Assembly: GCF_039555335.1 (NCBI RefSeq)
Contig: NW_027305508.1
Span: 901,001-965,000 of the forward strand
From: Amphiura filiformis
Taxonomy: Eukaryota; Echinodermata; Ophiuroidea; Amphilepidida; Amphiuridae
Reading direction: 5' to 3'
Length of the DNA stretch: 64,000 nucleotides
Shown: in pieces, positions 33,305 to 44,663 of the stretch
Numbering within the stretch: position 1 is the stretch's first letter
How the letters are laid out: each line of letters opens with the position of its first letter
Program-made: the position numbers and the translations under genes
The notes under the pieces: generated by a model
Told to the model about the DNA's origin: nothing
What the model saw: the letters and a program-made list of their open reading frames with translations, nothing else
Databases searched by the model: none

Positions 33305-33979
33305 CGTTGTTCGCAACACATAGTGGCATACAGTGCTTTTCTAAATGTCCGTTTCACATAGTTGTGTAAAGGTTTTAAGCTAGGTATATCCTATAATAGT
33401 TATTCCTGGTTAACTATTAAAGATAGAGTTTAATATTTTGAAATTTAAACTTCAGTTTCAAATGGAATCGAGTCACTGAGAGATTACAGTTGAGGAGTAT
33501 CGACTCCGATATTAGTAGCGTATCTTTCAAAAAAGTTTTGCTCGGACAAAATATTGTGTCCTTCACGTACGCCACTATGTGTTACGACGATTTATATAAT
33601 CAATTAATTGACTATTGTTGATTGTGATTACATATTCAACAATTCTTCCTATACCTTTGTACAGGAGCCAACCGTTGTTAATCCGTGATGAATCCACACT
33701 ATTACTGTAGCGTATACGCGAACGCGAGCGAGACTACGCGTTACTCGAGAGCGCGTACAATTCGTCATGCCTGGAACCTTTGTGCGTATGCAAGCTTACA
33801 AGTTGAATTCAGTATTTTTCAGGTAGCGGCTAAACATTGCCGTTTTATTCTGTAGTTTTATTGCTGATATCAACAGAGAAATCATCGAAGTTTTTGTAAG
33901 GCTGAGTGGCAATGATTAACTGACATTCCTCGTAAAATAATCATGAATTATACGATCTTTAGCTTCTTTTCGTTGTTGA

Positions 33980-34153
33980 AAGGATTCAATCATGTTTCAC
34001 CGTTGTTCATCACCGTTTAACAACTCGCGTCCGGCGCGTCTGCGTGGTTTACTTCGCTCGGGCAGCTAAACCGAGCGAAGTAAACCACTCAGACGTAGCG
34101 GACGCATCGTTGTTAATCGGTGATGAACAACGGTGAAACATGATTGAATCCCT
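33980..34153. repeat. Near-palindrome with ~82-bp arms
   Basis: Arms 'ggattcaatcatgtttcacc' ... 'gtttacttcgctcgg' and their inverse, around a 12-bp centre. Probably a small foldback element. A related CpG-rich fragment with 'cgttgttaatccgtgatgaa' lies at 33671-33790. Confidence 0.8.
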
Positions 34154-35114
34154 AAATCAATCTGTGCATGTAATGATATTCACCAATACAAATTTTAGTT
34201 GATCAAGCATCGAAGCACCGTTAACGTCGATCTAAATACCGAACAAATTAATTTTGGTTCCGGTGCACAGCGTCAACACCAGGTAAATAATGATTTACTA
34301 ATAGAAATACGCCCTGTATCGAATCACGTGTATCTGCTATCACACCACTAATCGGCAATTACAAAATAGAGTTGCCTCTCCATTTCGCTCCTATCAAGCA
34401 AGTAAAGTTTAAACAGTCATTCAACACAGAAAGTAATTGAGAACTAACCTCAATATTTGTCACAGGTCCTCATCAGGAGATGTTTTGAAGGAGTTGACTT
34501 CACGATAGACCTGAGATAACCTTAGGTCTAATCAATGAAGTGTTGAGTTTCGGTGAGTGTCTTCTGATTTGTATGGTTTCCCTCACTAAGCGTGGATAAT
34601 CTCTGTCTTCTCTGTCAAGCACTTTAACATTGACACTTTTGACATCCCGGTCTCTCACAAATTTAGCGTTATCGGAACCTTAACACATAGAACACATAGA
34701 GCGAAAACAGCAATGGGCTTTTGACTTGGCCAATAGTCAGAAAAAGCCCCGGAGCCTGCCATTGAAGCATCCGAACGTACACGTTCAAGAAAAGAGGAAA
34801 TGTATGACCAACGGATAAAAGTTGCACAAACTTCAAATGCGATTATCTCAAAATGGCCATTTTCGTGATACGCCACTATGTCATCCGAGCGACGATTTAA
34901 ACCCCATACTACTTCCAGGAAACTACTTGTTTCACCAATGGATCCAATCCCGCTGGAAAATGAGCTGGTTGTGTGTGCCAAATCAACTGTTTGGGCTCCC
35001 AAAAACGTATATCGGACAAACAGGTCGCCAGCTGGGAACACAGTACAGTCTCACGCCATTCCATAGATTGTGACAATGTTAATGTGCTTGACAAAAAACA
35101 GATACCCACGCTTA

Positions 35115-35545
35115 GGGGTGGTGCAATAATTATGTGTACCCAAGGGGTGGTGAATTCTCAAAATGGTCTGCCAAAAATCGCTTGCCCCCCCCTCTTTGGC
35201 CGTGCCAAAAATCTTTGCCCCCCCTTTCGACGTGCCAAAAACCTTATCCCCTTTTGGCGTGCCAAAAATCTTTGCCCCCAACACATGCTAGATTTTGGGG
35301 AACCTGAATTTATAACCTTAAATTGTCTTATCATATAATGCGAGCGCAGCGAGCAGGAAATTTTGCATATTTAAACATGTTCCTAACGTGTTAGCTAACC
35401 CCCCCCCCTCTTTCGACCTGCCAAAAATCGCTTGACCCCCCTTTCGACCTGCCAAAAATGCTTGCCCCCCCCCTTTTGGCCTGCCAAAAATCTTTGCCCC
35501 CTATAATTCACCACCCCGGGGTACACATAATTATTGCACCACCCC
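35115..35545. mobile_element. Foldback element with TTA target duplication, 431 bp
   Basis: TTA at 35112-35114 and 35546-35548. The ends GGGGTGGTGCAATAATTATG and CATAATTATTGCACCACCCC are perfect inverses. The interior has G/C-rich units such as 'tgccaaaaatctttgccccc'. Relatives lie at 41128-41456 and, as a half copy, at 13743-13975. Confidence 0.85.
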
Positions 35546-35627
35546 TTAGTGAAGGAAGCCATGCAAATCAGGAAACACTCGCCGAAACTCATCTCGAAGG
35601 TCATCTCAGGTCAATTGTGAAATTCTC

Positions 35628-35668
35628 CTGATGAGGACGTGTGACACATGACGAAATATTGAGGTTAG
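35628..35668 (+). ncRNA. Hammerhead-ribozyme-like motif in Penelope-like arm
   Basis: CTGATGAG at 35628-35635, a hairpin with CGTGT/ACATG pairing (35638-35650), then CGAAATATTGAGG (35652-35664). The two conserved strands CUGAUGA and GAAA are in the right order around a stem II, but the stem is imperfect and I cannot fold stems I and III with certainty. Known family feature; activity not claimed. Confidence 0.35.
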
Positions 35669-35880
35669 TTCTCAATAAATTCTGTGTTGAATGACTAGTT
35701 TAAACTTTACTCGCTGTTTAAGTACGTATGAACGAACATTCACTCGAATACCCATTGCTACTAACGACCAAACAGAATAAAAAATCCTATTGTTGAGGGG
35801 AACAATAAAATAAGCATGAGAAAGGGTTTCAAAACAAGTCTCCACATACATAAATGACTGCCAGTGAAAAAATTTCACTG

Positions 35881-35952
35881 ATCATCCAGTATTTGAACCT
35901 GGGACGTTCGGATCACCGGACCGATGCTCTACCAACCGAGCTAATGAGTCAG
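35881..35952 (-). tRNA. tRNA-like sequence (tRNA pseudogene or SINE head)
   Basis: On the minus strand: 'ttagctcggttggtagagca' (D arm and A box), a possible anticodon GGT, and T arm 'ccaggttcaaatactgg'. The acceptor stem pairs only over its inner four positions and the anticodon and T stems have mismatches, so it is not a functional tRNA. It may head a SINE. Confidence 0.4.
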
Positions 35953-36499
35953 ATGGAGAAAAGCAGTGATGTTATTATCTAAAATAAGCAGTGTCTCACT
36001 CTCTATAGAATTCCTAGCCTGGCTCAATGACGTGATTTGAAGTGATTGCTCGCGCTCTTATCCTTTCTAGGTGGGCTAGGGGAATTGGGTTAGCCGCGTT
36101 ATGCATAGCGTAGTTTATCTGTTATTTGATATACAGACGATAGATCCCCGGAGATAGATGTTGATGAATATCTCCCGTTATTTTTGGTTTCCATATAAAC
36201 CAACTGTAAAGCTTGCACGGAGATCATCAGCCCAAAACTATCAAAACTATTAAACAAGTCGGAACAAAATGGCTATGCGTTGCTGTTAAAGAACTAGAAT
36301 TTAAAAAAAAATGAAATAAATAAAATACAAATTCCGATGTTTATAAATAGCGCCTTTCAGATATCAGAGGTTTGTAATTTCGCTGCCATGGTGAATCATC
36401 ACAATCAGATCGCAAACCTATCCGCACTTAGATCCACCAATTATCTGTGCAGCTCCACAAATTCCATTGGATGAAGAAAGTTTTTGATATTAACCAAAC

Positions 36500-36690
36500 A
36501 ACTAATAACCGATTTTTGAAAGCAGGAGGAAACTGAAGATCCCGGAGAAAACATGCGAGAGCGAGCATGGAATCGGGATAACCCAAGTGCACATAAGTTC
36601 TTGTGCCGCGCCGGGGCTTGAACCCGAGTCATCAGTGGTGCAAGGCGAGAGAACAACTGCTGCTCTCTCTAGGGGTCTTGTTATAATAAA
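36500..36690 (-). mobile_element. tRNA-derived SINE
   Basis: On the minus strand, a B-box-like GGGTTCAAGCCCCGGCGCGG is followed by 'acaagaacttatgtgcactt' and 'gggttatcccgattccatg', a SINE body. An ORF-like stretch of about 85 codons across it is not a gene. Confidence 0.6.
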
Positions 36691-37157
36691 ATCTAACTGC
36701 AACATTTTCCCTTTCAAATGAGACCAAATATTAATATTTCCATTAAGGTTTGCTAGCAAAAATTAACAAAATTAAAAATGATATAGTGAAAAAGTATGAT
36801 TCTGCATAGACTTTATAGTACAGTCCCTCCCCCTAACCCTCCGCCCCCTACTCCTTAGCCATCCTTGGCACATTTCATTTAAAATGTTATGAAAAAATAA
36901 TGAAAGTTGATTTTAAAACAGCACTCTACATGAGTAATAAAGAATAAATTACCTTAAATTTAAGACCTTAATGAGCCTTCTAGGTAAAGAAATACTCAGG
37001 AGACAATGTTTTGTAATCCACACTACACATCAAAATGTAACAAAACCATCTTTTTGGGTACCCCAGTATATGGCACAGGATCATATAGAGAGTATTATAC
37101 ATATTAGAGTGACCAACTGAATCCTTAATTCGATCGATCAATCAATCAATCATTAGA
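36691..37157. other. Downstream region of sulfotransferase-like copy 2
   Basis: AT-rich unique sequence with a short (ATCA)n run at 37132-37152 immediately after the stop codon of copy 2. No gene seen. Confidence 0.5.
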
Positions 37158-38063
37158 TTAGGGTTTAAGTCTCATTTCATAGAGTTCCTCATAGTACGGC
37201 ATAGCTTGCTCGCTCAGTCGAACCACATCTTGAGGGATTTCAGACGTCGATGGAGGTTCAGAGGCTGGATTGAATTTTGTACTGGACAGTGCTGCTCCAT
37301 AATAATTCCCTATCGTATTCCCAACCATGAATGTCTTGGACACATACCAGTTCTTCTTGATTATATCATCTCCGGCTTCCCATTGCAAGAGACTCTCGTT
37401 GTATGGTATCCCAACTGCTTCACAGTATTGGCGCAGGATTGAAGCAGTGTGGTTTTGAAGATCATCAGCATCGACAATGACAGGACACGACTCTTCACCT
37501 TGTTCCTTGAGATGCTTCACCAAATCAGCAATAATCTTGAAAGTATTCTCCCTTTTAAGTCCGCTTTCCATTGCGACATCCAATTGGAATTGATCACTTG
37601 GAATGCCAGGTGGGAGAAAGTTCTGAATGAACACTTTGCGCAATGACAGGAACGTTTTGGTGGGGTGTCTGATGATAAAGGTGTGACGGTAGCCATGTGG
37701 TATCATATCAAGATGATTCGAGATGGATGTCACGATATCCTTGCAGAAAATGATCTTTTTTCCAGGATAATCAGCCTCCATGGTGTCCTTAACCCATTGG
37801 AAGGTGCATATACTATCTTCCCAACATTGTACTTCGACATTTGCATCTGCAATCGTGGCCGCATTCCCCATGAAAGACTCCAAACCTTGGGCATTTTGGA
37901 TTTCCTTTTCTGGTCCAGTGGTCATAGCTGAAGCAAAAGCTTCGTTGATTACATAAATACCATCTACATAGCTGAGGCATTTGGCGAGGACTGTGGTTAG
38001 GGACCTCGGAAGTCCCCACAGCATAACTCGTACAGGCTTATGGGCAGTAGCTAAGTCAGACAT
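37158..38063 (-). CDS. P-loop sulfotransferase-like protein, copy 2 (intact, 301 aa)
   Basis: A complete frame from ATG at 38063 to TAA. P-loop LWGLPRSLTTVL near residues 15-26 matches the 5'-phosphosulfate-binding loop of sulfotransferases. R-H-P-T-K-T-F-L-S near 132-140 has the R-x7-S spacing of the 3'-phosphate site. The conserved VIVDADDLQNH and NWYVSKT blocks follow. No signal peptide or membrane segment, so probably cytosolic. In marine invertebrates such proteins are often labelled after plant branched-chain-aminotransferase-like proteins, but nothing aminotransferase-like is visible. The acceptor 'ttcttgttgcag' ends at 38095 and the first exon is at 39478. The intact frame suggests function; substrate unknown. 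Confidence 0.88.
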   Translation of the reverse strand: MSDLATAHKPVRVMLWGLPRSLTTVLAKCLSYVDGIYVINEAFASAMTTGPEKEIQNAQGLESFMGNAATIADANVEVQCWEDSICTFQWVKDTMEADYPGKKIIFCKDIVTSISNHLDMIPHGYRHTFIIRHPTKTFLSLRKVFIQNFLPPGIPSDQFQLDVAMESGLKRENTFKIIADLVKHLKEQGEESCPVIVDADDLQNHTASILRQYCEAVGIPYNESLLQWEAGDDIIKKNWYVSKTFMVGNTIGNYYGAALSSTKFNPASEPPSTSEIPQDVVRLSEQAMPYYEELYEMRLKP

Positions 38064-38351
38064 TGTGGATGGTCGAAATAAAGCAACAGCTAATCTGCAA
38101 CAAGAAAATACAATCATTATAAATATATAAAATTGAATATTCATCAGTAGTGGTAAAATAAATTAAATTTGACGAATTTTCTTGACTTTAACACTACAAT
38201 ATAAATTGTCAAGACCAGGACTACCAACAAATGAAAGACTTGAGTGGACTAACAAGAGTCAAGATCACGTTAAAACCGATATGAATGACCACTACCTGAA
38301 CCTTTACATTATTTGAACAGGTATGAATGATTAATTGATTCATGATAGATA

Positions 38352-38452
38352 CTTAAGGTTAGCAACTATTTTAAACTGTTGCGATTTGGTAGTTCATAGT
38401 ATCTTGCAAATGATACTGAGTTTTGGCAAAATTGCATTGATCAATTCATAGC
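38352..38452. repeat. Dispersed ~105-bp repeat, copy C
   Basis: Same family as 1467-1572 and 29008-29112 ('gttgcgatttggtag', 'tggcaaaattgcattgatca'). Located in the 5' intron of sulfotransferase-like copy 2. Confidence 0.6.
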
Positions 38453-39477
38453 TAGTGTGTAGAAGAATTCAAATATCATAGATATCGTTATGAACACGGC
38501 AGAGTGCCGAATACACAAAATTGCTGTTCTGAGTAAACGGCGTTAGAAAATCTTGGTACCATCCCATTGGTCCTTCTAAAAATTTAGAACATTCGTGAGC
38601 ACTATTTGAAATGTATATTATAGAAGTGAATGTACACGAAATATTTGCAATACATGTTCTGAAACAATCGATATATCCCTCAAAACGCGTTTTAACAGTT
38701 ATTCGGCTTTATGCTGTATCCAAAATGTCTCTACCACTGCGCAGAGAGAGGTCGAATACGCATTCAACTACGTGTAAACCATAGCACGCATTCTTGATTT
38801 GGGGCTTTTGTGTAGAAATTACTGGTTGTCCTAAGGCTATGCAGACTTAACTTGCTATAATAAGTTCTAAATAGTTATCCCTGTAATATTTAACAAAAAC
38901 TCGAGGATTTTAAAGCAGAAATAACAATATTGGCCTATATTTTGCGTATGATTTTCCGGGATTTTCCAATTTCACGGGGGTGCACTCACATTATTAAACC
39001 ACAGCAATATCATGTGGGGAATGTTTGTACTTATTTTGATATCACTGGATAGAAGATACCTACAGCTATACGTTGGTATCAAATATATCAGTATAGGACA
39101 TGTAATGTAGAAAATTCGGGGTTTCCCGCTATACAATACTATAGATCAACATGATTTGTACAGCTATGTATACAATTCATTTATCGCACTTAGGCGCGAT
39201 TCGTCCAAATCAAAATTTTAATAACTACGTCGGTGAGTAAGATTTAACATTAATTTTTGCTGGAAATAACAGATAACCTGAAACATAATCATAAGCATAC
39301 AAAAACTCAATTTGCTCAAAATTCTCGATTCGTCACTCTGCTGAATTCATAACGAATTATCAATCATTGAGTTATGTTGTAAAGAGAATTTTAGAATGAA
39401 ATATTGCAAAACATGTTATTTTTCAATAATATATTGATTTAGAAAATGAAAATCGACATTTATTTCAATATTCTTAC

Positions 39478-39585
39478 CTTAAAGAGGTTATGAAAAGTTC
39501 TCGAGGGTTTCCGAAGAAGTAAAGTTGTAAGTTGACGGCTTTATAACACCAAGAATGACCGCTCTATGCTTTATACAATAGGTGT
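39478..39585 (-). promoter_or_regulatory. Copy 2 first exon donor and promoter
   Basis: On the minus strand the donor 'TTTAAG|gtaagaat' ends a short non-coding exon at 39478. Two TATA-like boxes lie upstream, TATAAAGC at 39545-39538 and 39575-39568. The block aligns with those at 45896-46000 and 49218-49345. The transcription start is inferred, not seen; it is probably about 30 bp below one of the boxes. Confidence 0.6.
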
Positions 39586-39917
39586 GACCTATCCTACTGT
39601 AGAAATAGCACTGAACAACGACCAAGCTTCCGGATTATTCACGTTTATTAGTCATCAAAGCAAAAGTGTCGTCGACTATTCACTTACCAAGCTAACTATT
39701 TTCCTGCTTATTATGGAACAAACCAAATTATCGATGATGTCCTATAAACGAAACTAGTTTCGTTTAGAGTGGAAGGGGTAAAAATGCTCGATTACGTTTG
39801 TACAAAAAAAATCGGTCTGATGAATGTCTCATAATTATGATTTTTAAACAAAAATAAAACAAAACAACAAAGCAACAAAAAAAGTTTGCATAACCGTTTT
39901 TGCAAAGGTATCTAATA

Positions 39918-40122
39918 AATAATTCACCTTTTCGGTAAATCCCATAACCCTTTGCGAGTACACCTGAGAACTCGTCATTTGACGTCACGCCGACTTGCCG
40001 TAGTGACGATGTTCGATAAACCATGTGCGCATCGGTGCAGATCGGCGTGACGTCAAATGACGAGTTCTCAGGTGTACTCGCAAAGGGTTAGGGGATTTAC
40101 CGAAAAGGTGAATTATATTATT
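39918..40122. mobile_element. Foldback element, ~75-bp arms
   Basis: Arms 'aattcaccttttcggtaaat' ... 'tttgacgtcacgccga' and inverse, nearly perfect, around a 45-bp centre. No coding capacity. Confidence 0.85.
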
Positions 40123-41127
40123 GCAACTATAATTAAAGACAGAGCACGGTTTGTTTACAAGTGTCGTGATGATGACTTGCTGAACGCGGCGGTATAACCG
40201 GTCGCCTTCTTGTTAATTTTGCACATGCAAACATGCAAACCATCTCAAAAGTTAGGTCTTTATAGTAGGAAACTTTCTTTGGCGAAGGCACCATGTCAAC
40301 AATGCCTAGAAAAGCTGCTTTTTGCCTTGCAAAAGTGCGTATTTTTCGCCATTTGCTGCTATGCCTTTTCTCCGATCAGCACCAGATAGATCGGTCTTCC
40401 TTTTACGCGCTATTAATTAACCTGTGTTAACAAATCAAGGATCGTAATTGACAGTGACATCAGACGCGATTCTTTTTATCTTTGTCTTTAAGTATATCAA
40501 CATGTTTCTCATTTGTAGCAGTTGTAAACATTTAAGGGTGCGTAAGCGATGACGTCAGCTTAGCATCACTCAAAACTTCCCCTGGTATTTCCAAGAATTA
40601 CCGTACAACATTTGGATAATTTGTTCTTTAGCCTTATATTATGATGTAATAATTGTATCTGCAGGGATGGACCATAATTATGAAATACATAAAGCCGTCA
40701 TTGGTGATTGAAGCACGGAGGGGAGGGGGGCATGTTCTCTCTAAATTTATTGGGGAAATCCCAAGAGAACAAATAAAACAAAAATGACCCACTTCCTTTG
40801 GCCCGGTTTTAAGCCACAACGCTCTCAGCGCAAAAAAAGTCATTTTATTTTAGCAGCGTGTCAGCAGGACGATTGGGAAATTTGCACCCCTGGCTCTGTG
40901 CGCCCCTGGGTACCACTTACGCTAAACAGAGTTTTACAGAAAATTCAATGGACATAAGACACAAAGCAGCAAGCTGATCCGAATTTCATATTGCTAAAAA
41001 ATGAATGATTGATATGACTTGTATACAGTAAAAATATCAGTACAAAAGTAACCATGGGTACCGCAAACTGGTGTAAATAGCCTAGGGACATGAGGTGGAT
41101 AGGAACAAGCCGAGTTGGAAAATTTTT
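40123..41127. other. Intergenic stretch without recognised features
   Basis: No exon, RNA gene or clear repeat end seen. Short frames lack homology I recognise. Confidence 0.4.
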
Positions 41128-41456
41128 CGGGCTGTGCAATAATTATTTTAGGGGGAAAATTTTGACCAGTCGGACGTCGGGGTGCAAGCAAGTTTTGGCC
41201 AGCTGAGAGGAGAGCAAGCGAGTTTTGATTCACATTCATGGGGCGCATTTTAAATACAACGCTCTAAAAATGATTATCTATAGACCATTTAAGGTTTGCA
41301 AATTGGGACCCCAAAATTTGGCATGTGCAGGGGGGATTTTTTGGTATGCCGTGATGAGGTTGGGTTGCCAGGTCGAATGAGGAGTGGCAAGCATTTCTTG
41401 GAACGCCGTTTGGAAATTTTGCCCTCACCAGGGGCTCATAATTATTGCACAGCCCC
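41128..41456. mobile_element. Foldback element, 'GTGCAATAATTATG' family
   Basis: Ends GGGCTGTGCAATAATTATTT and ATAATTATTGCACAGCCCC are inverted. The interior is G-rich as in 35115-35545. No transposase. Confidence 0.7.
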
Positions 41457-41775
41457 TTAATATCTGCTGAACCATCTTCCAAACACCGGTGGTTTGGTTT
41501 TCCAACTTGTTGTTTATTAAGTTTTAAAAATTGACCTCCAAAATACTGCAAACTTTTGTCCGTATTTGTTCTATTTCCACGGTCATTGGTTTCGGAACAA
41601 TAACACGAAATCTGTTCATTATATTGTAATAATGATCCAATCTGGGGATTCAATGACCCCTTGAGATCGCGTGAGATATATCTCACGCGATCTGTAATTC
41701 ATTATACATATGACCGCAACCTATTCAATTTTGTATAAATGACTATATTTGATTATATTTTATGGAATTTTTTGC

Positions 41776-41967
<192 letters not shown>

Positions 41968-42299
41968 GAATTTAAAACCACAGAAAATTTGAACCCTATA
42001 GAAATCATCATGTATAGGCTACATTGTATTCGTATATCGCCTCTAAAACTAGTATCAAACTAAAGAAAATAGACAAAAATGCCACTGAAGAACGTCTGCT
42101 AAATATCCCCGGGTGTCAGCAGGACCTGTCCCACGGTTTGAACGATAGTATTACAAAACGTACAACTAATCGTCAAATCGTGGATCTGGACTACGCCTGA
42201 TAGGGAAGTTTGTTTTGGGACCCCATTTTTCAGCCCCAAGGAAATCTAAAAAGCGGAGACCTAAAACAGGAATCTCAAATCAGCCATCCCTACTCGTAC

Positions 42300-42540
42300 G
42301 TAGAGAAGTAATTCATTGGTAGAGCACCAGCGCAGTCACCTTCGAGCCTTATTTCATCCTAATACAGATATAGTGCACTCCATTATAATACCTCTTTGAA
42401 GGCGTCTCGGGAAGTATTCCTTGAGCTGCATATCTCCTTGTCTTAGGTAGGCATCAAACAATTCTCTGATGAGGTCTCCATGGACTTAGGACCAGACTCT
42501 GGTGGGTTAAACCGGTTTTGATGGATCCCAACCGTCCCGC
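42300..42540 (+). mobile_element. tRNA-head SINE-like element, copy 2
   Basis: Starts 'agaagtaattcattggtaga' and 'gcaccagcgcagtcacctt' (A-box-like) and ends 'gtgggttaaaccggttttga'. Near copy of 17240-17465 in the opposite orientation. Confidence 0.6.
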
Positions 42541-43372
42541 TTCCCTCAGAGGTAGATGTAATTAACCCATCATCAGAGAGATTGGGCAATTCGTCTTACT
42601 TTCAGGCTAGGAACAGCTGGTATGAGTGGCGTAAACCAGCGTGCCAAGTCAATGCCCCTATATTACCCAGCAGACCCTTGATCTAGAGTCAGCTGAGCAG
42701 AGCTTGCACTGCTGGAAATGGGATGTGCAATGGGATGGTCACAGTAACCTAGTCTTACTATCAGTTGGAATGTCATTTGGCATATTTAGGTCTGAGTGTC
42801 TTGTGCTTTGATATTTTGTTCAAACACGGTATAAATCATTCTGCGACACCCTACAGGAGTACCGTAACTCACAGGTAATCAGTGTATGTGCAAAATGTTT
42901 TGGCCCATGTTGAAAGTAAGTGTTCTACAAAATTGTAAATTTATTTTGATCATTCTGAGACTGAATTTCAAATTGCGCTGCACCAGGAGAAATTACACCA
43001 TAATTTGCAAAATGGGGTGAAAAAAAAATACTGAAATTGCACCTGACCATTACACCTGGCCAGTACATTAAAACGAATATAAAATGTCAGCACCGCAAAA
43101 GACAGTGACCGCGAAAGACGGGTGACCAACCGCTAGTATTTTATGTCTTCTCTTTTGTGGAAATGCCAGAACTTAATTTACCCTCCATAGCGTTACTACA
43201 TTATAGGGGTAATTAACCTATTATGCCCATTGTCTAATTTAATTCCTTGTAAAATATATAAGAACCCCGGCAAATTTTCAACATTTCAGGATTACGTTTC
43301 TGGCAGGGAGGGAGGGAAGGGTCGGCCGAAATACGAAACTAGATTCGTTTATATGACGTCATCGATCTTTTG
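42541..43372. other. Intergenic stretch, nothing recognised
   Basis: No gene or bounded element seen. The frame of 144 codons starting at 43230 crosses into duplicated flank sequence (43373-43700) and has no recognised domain. Confidence 0.4.
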
Positions 43373-43690
43373 GCTAGTTCCCTTACTGATGTTGCCATTT
43401 ATAACAGAATTGACTCGGATCATATGCCCATTGTATTCAACATGCATTTTGAGAACTATTTGGACACTGAGAATGTTAACATTTCATTGTTTTTTCAAGT
43501 ATTTTAAAATTGTGAAAATTTCATTTTTTTTCTGCTTTGTCATTTCTTATTCTTTTTATTTCCATCATTTTCATAATACCTTAAATTTGGGTTTTATCAC
43601 TTTCGTTCAACCCAATATAACCTTTGATAATCACCTCCATATATTTTTGACCAACTTGAGATAGGCATTGCATATACCTCCCAATTTACA
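43373..43690. repeat. Duplicated flank with the pseudogene missing
   Basis: 43380-43490 matches 46170-46275 ('actgatgttgccattt', 'tttggacactgagaatgtta') and 43493-43660 matches 47034-47235 ('caagtattttaaaattgtga', 'ctttcgttcaacccaata'). At 46290-47030 a decayed sulfotransferase-like copy lies between the two blocks; here they are fused. Confidence 0.65.
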
Positions 43691-43698
43691 AATAGGGT

Positions 43699-44280
43699 AT
43701 ATGTGACCCGGCAGCACAAATGAGCCGTAAATTCCCTAAATTGTATTCTGAGTTACGGTGTAAAATGTGTACGAAGGTCATATTCATCGGTAACTTAAGC
43801 TGGCCCGACATCCGTCTCATTTCGATAGTCAAAAACTAATCAATAATCCTATTGTTGAAGTGGATAAAAGCTTCTACCTTAGATGGCTATAGAACTTTTA
43901 ATAGCTCTGGTCTTTGTTTGGTTATATTGCTAAATCCTGTTCAAGTGGTGGGTTACCAAGCATTGTATTTTGTACAATTAACAATGAGAGAACTTTCTTA
44001 AACCTCGTTGACTTGGGGATGATTTGAAATGACCGCCAATTATGACTGTTTGATATTTATTGCCAACAATGTGGAAAAAGAGACACATGTAAAAACGTAA
44101 AAAGCTATAATTTTGTTGAAGGAGCATAGTTTAACAAACTATAACCCCGCTTCTGGATATCGTTTGAAGTCAAATGATATACCATTTTTAAGTTTATGAT
44201 GTTTATTTTTTAAACACGAAATAAAACAAAGTTGACCGGGGGAGGAATTTACGGCTCATTCGCCGTGGACGGTCACATAT
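43699..44280. mobile_element. Non-autonomous DNA element, ATATGTGACC family, copy 2
   Basis: Ends ATATGTGACCC and GGTCACATAT. Interior similar to 5005-5572. It lies between duplicated flank sequence and sulfotransferase-like copy 3. Confidence 0.7.
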
Positions 44281-44394
44281 TATTTCTCCATCAAGTGATA
44301 TCTGATGCACATTTAGACATATTTTCTTCTCTTTGACTATTATTATCAGTTCGTTTTCTTGAATTAAGGAATCAGATAGCAACACTTACACTGT

Positions 44395-44525
44395 ATTTCG
44401 TGGGACCTCGGAGCACACCAGACACACCATATTACAGTCTGAATATAGAATGTCAAAGGTTTTAATATATTTTTTTTTAATTCGCGATATAATACATATT
44501 TTATGGCAAATTATTTAAAGAGACG
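44395..44525. mobile_element. One-armed relative of the long TTAA foldback family
   Basis: 'ctgtatttcgtgggacctcg', 'gagcacaccagacacaccat' and 'aattcgcgatataatacata' resemble the left arm of 19645-20244. A second such fragment is at 47283-47395. Both lie 3' of sulfotransferase-like genes and were probably duplicated with them. Confidence 0.55.
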
Positions 44526-44663
44526 TTATAAGAGCGGAGATATGACTTATTGAATGATCCTCGTACATAGAATAAAATGATGGTGATCAACATGACCAAT
44601 AAATCGTCAATTAATCTATACATGTATGGGTATAACATGTATCAACAATCAACTTAATATTAC

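Larger units (their letters stand above)
34404..35713 (+). mobile_element. Penelope-like element fragment with inverted arms and hammerhead-like motif
   Basis: Inverted arms 34404-34487 and 35622-35713 ('attgagaactaacctcaata' and inverse). Between them, about 34990-35040 encodes PKTYIGQTGRQLGT, a GIY-YIG nuclease core of the Penelope type, on the plus strand. The right arm reads CTGATGAG ... ACGAAATATTGAGG, resembling a hammerhead ribozyme core, which these elements are known to carry. A separate foldback element (35115-35545) is inserted inside. Broken and old. Confidence 0.65.

Noticed and set aside
34655-35041. 128-codon minus-strand frame
   Set aside because: It overlaps the plus-strand Penelope-like nuclease fragment and shows no family motif.
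35881-35952. Functional tRNA-Thr(GGT)
   Set aside because: Acceptor, anticodon and T stems are mismatched; better read as a tRNA pseudogene or SINE head.
37206-37442. Plus-strand frames over the sulfotransferase-like genes (also 44712-44942, 47767-47997, 48223-48558)
   Set aside because: They repeat across all copies only because they are antisense shadows of the minus-strand coding exons; no separate signal.
43230-43664. 144-codon frame with hydrophobic segments
   Set aside because: It crosses from unique sequence into duplicated T-rich flank DNA; hydrophobicity reflects T-rich codons.
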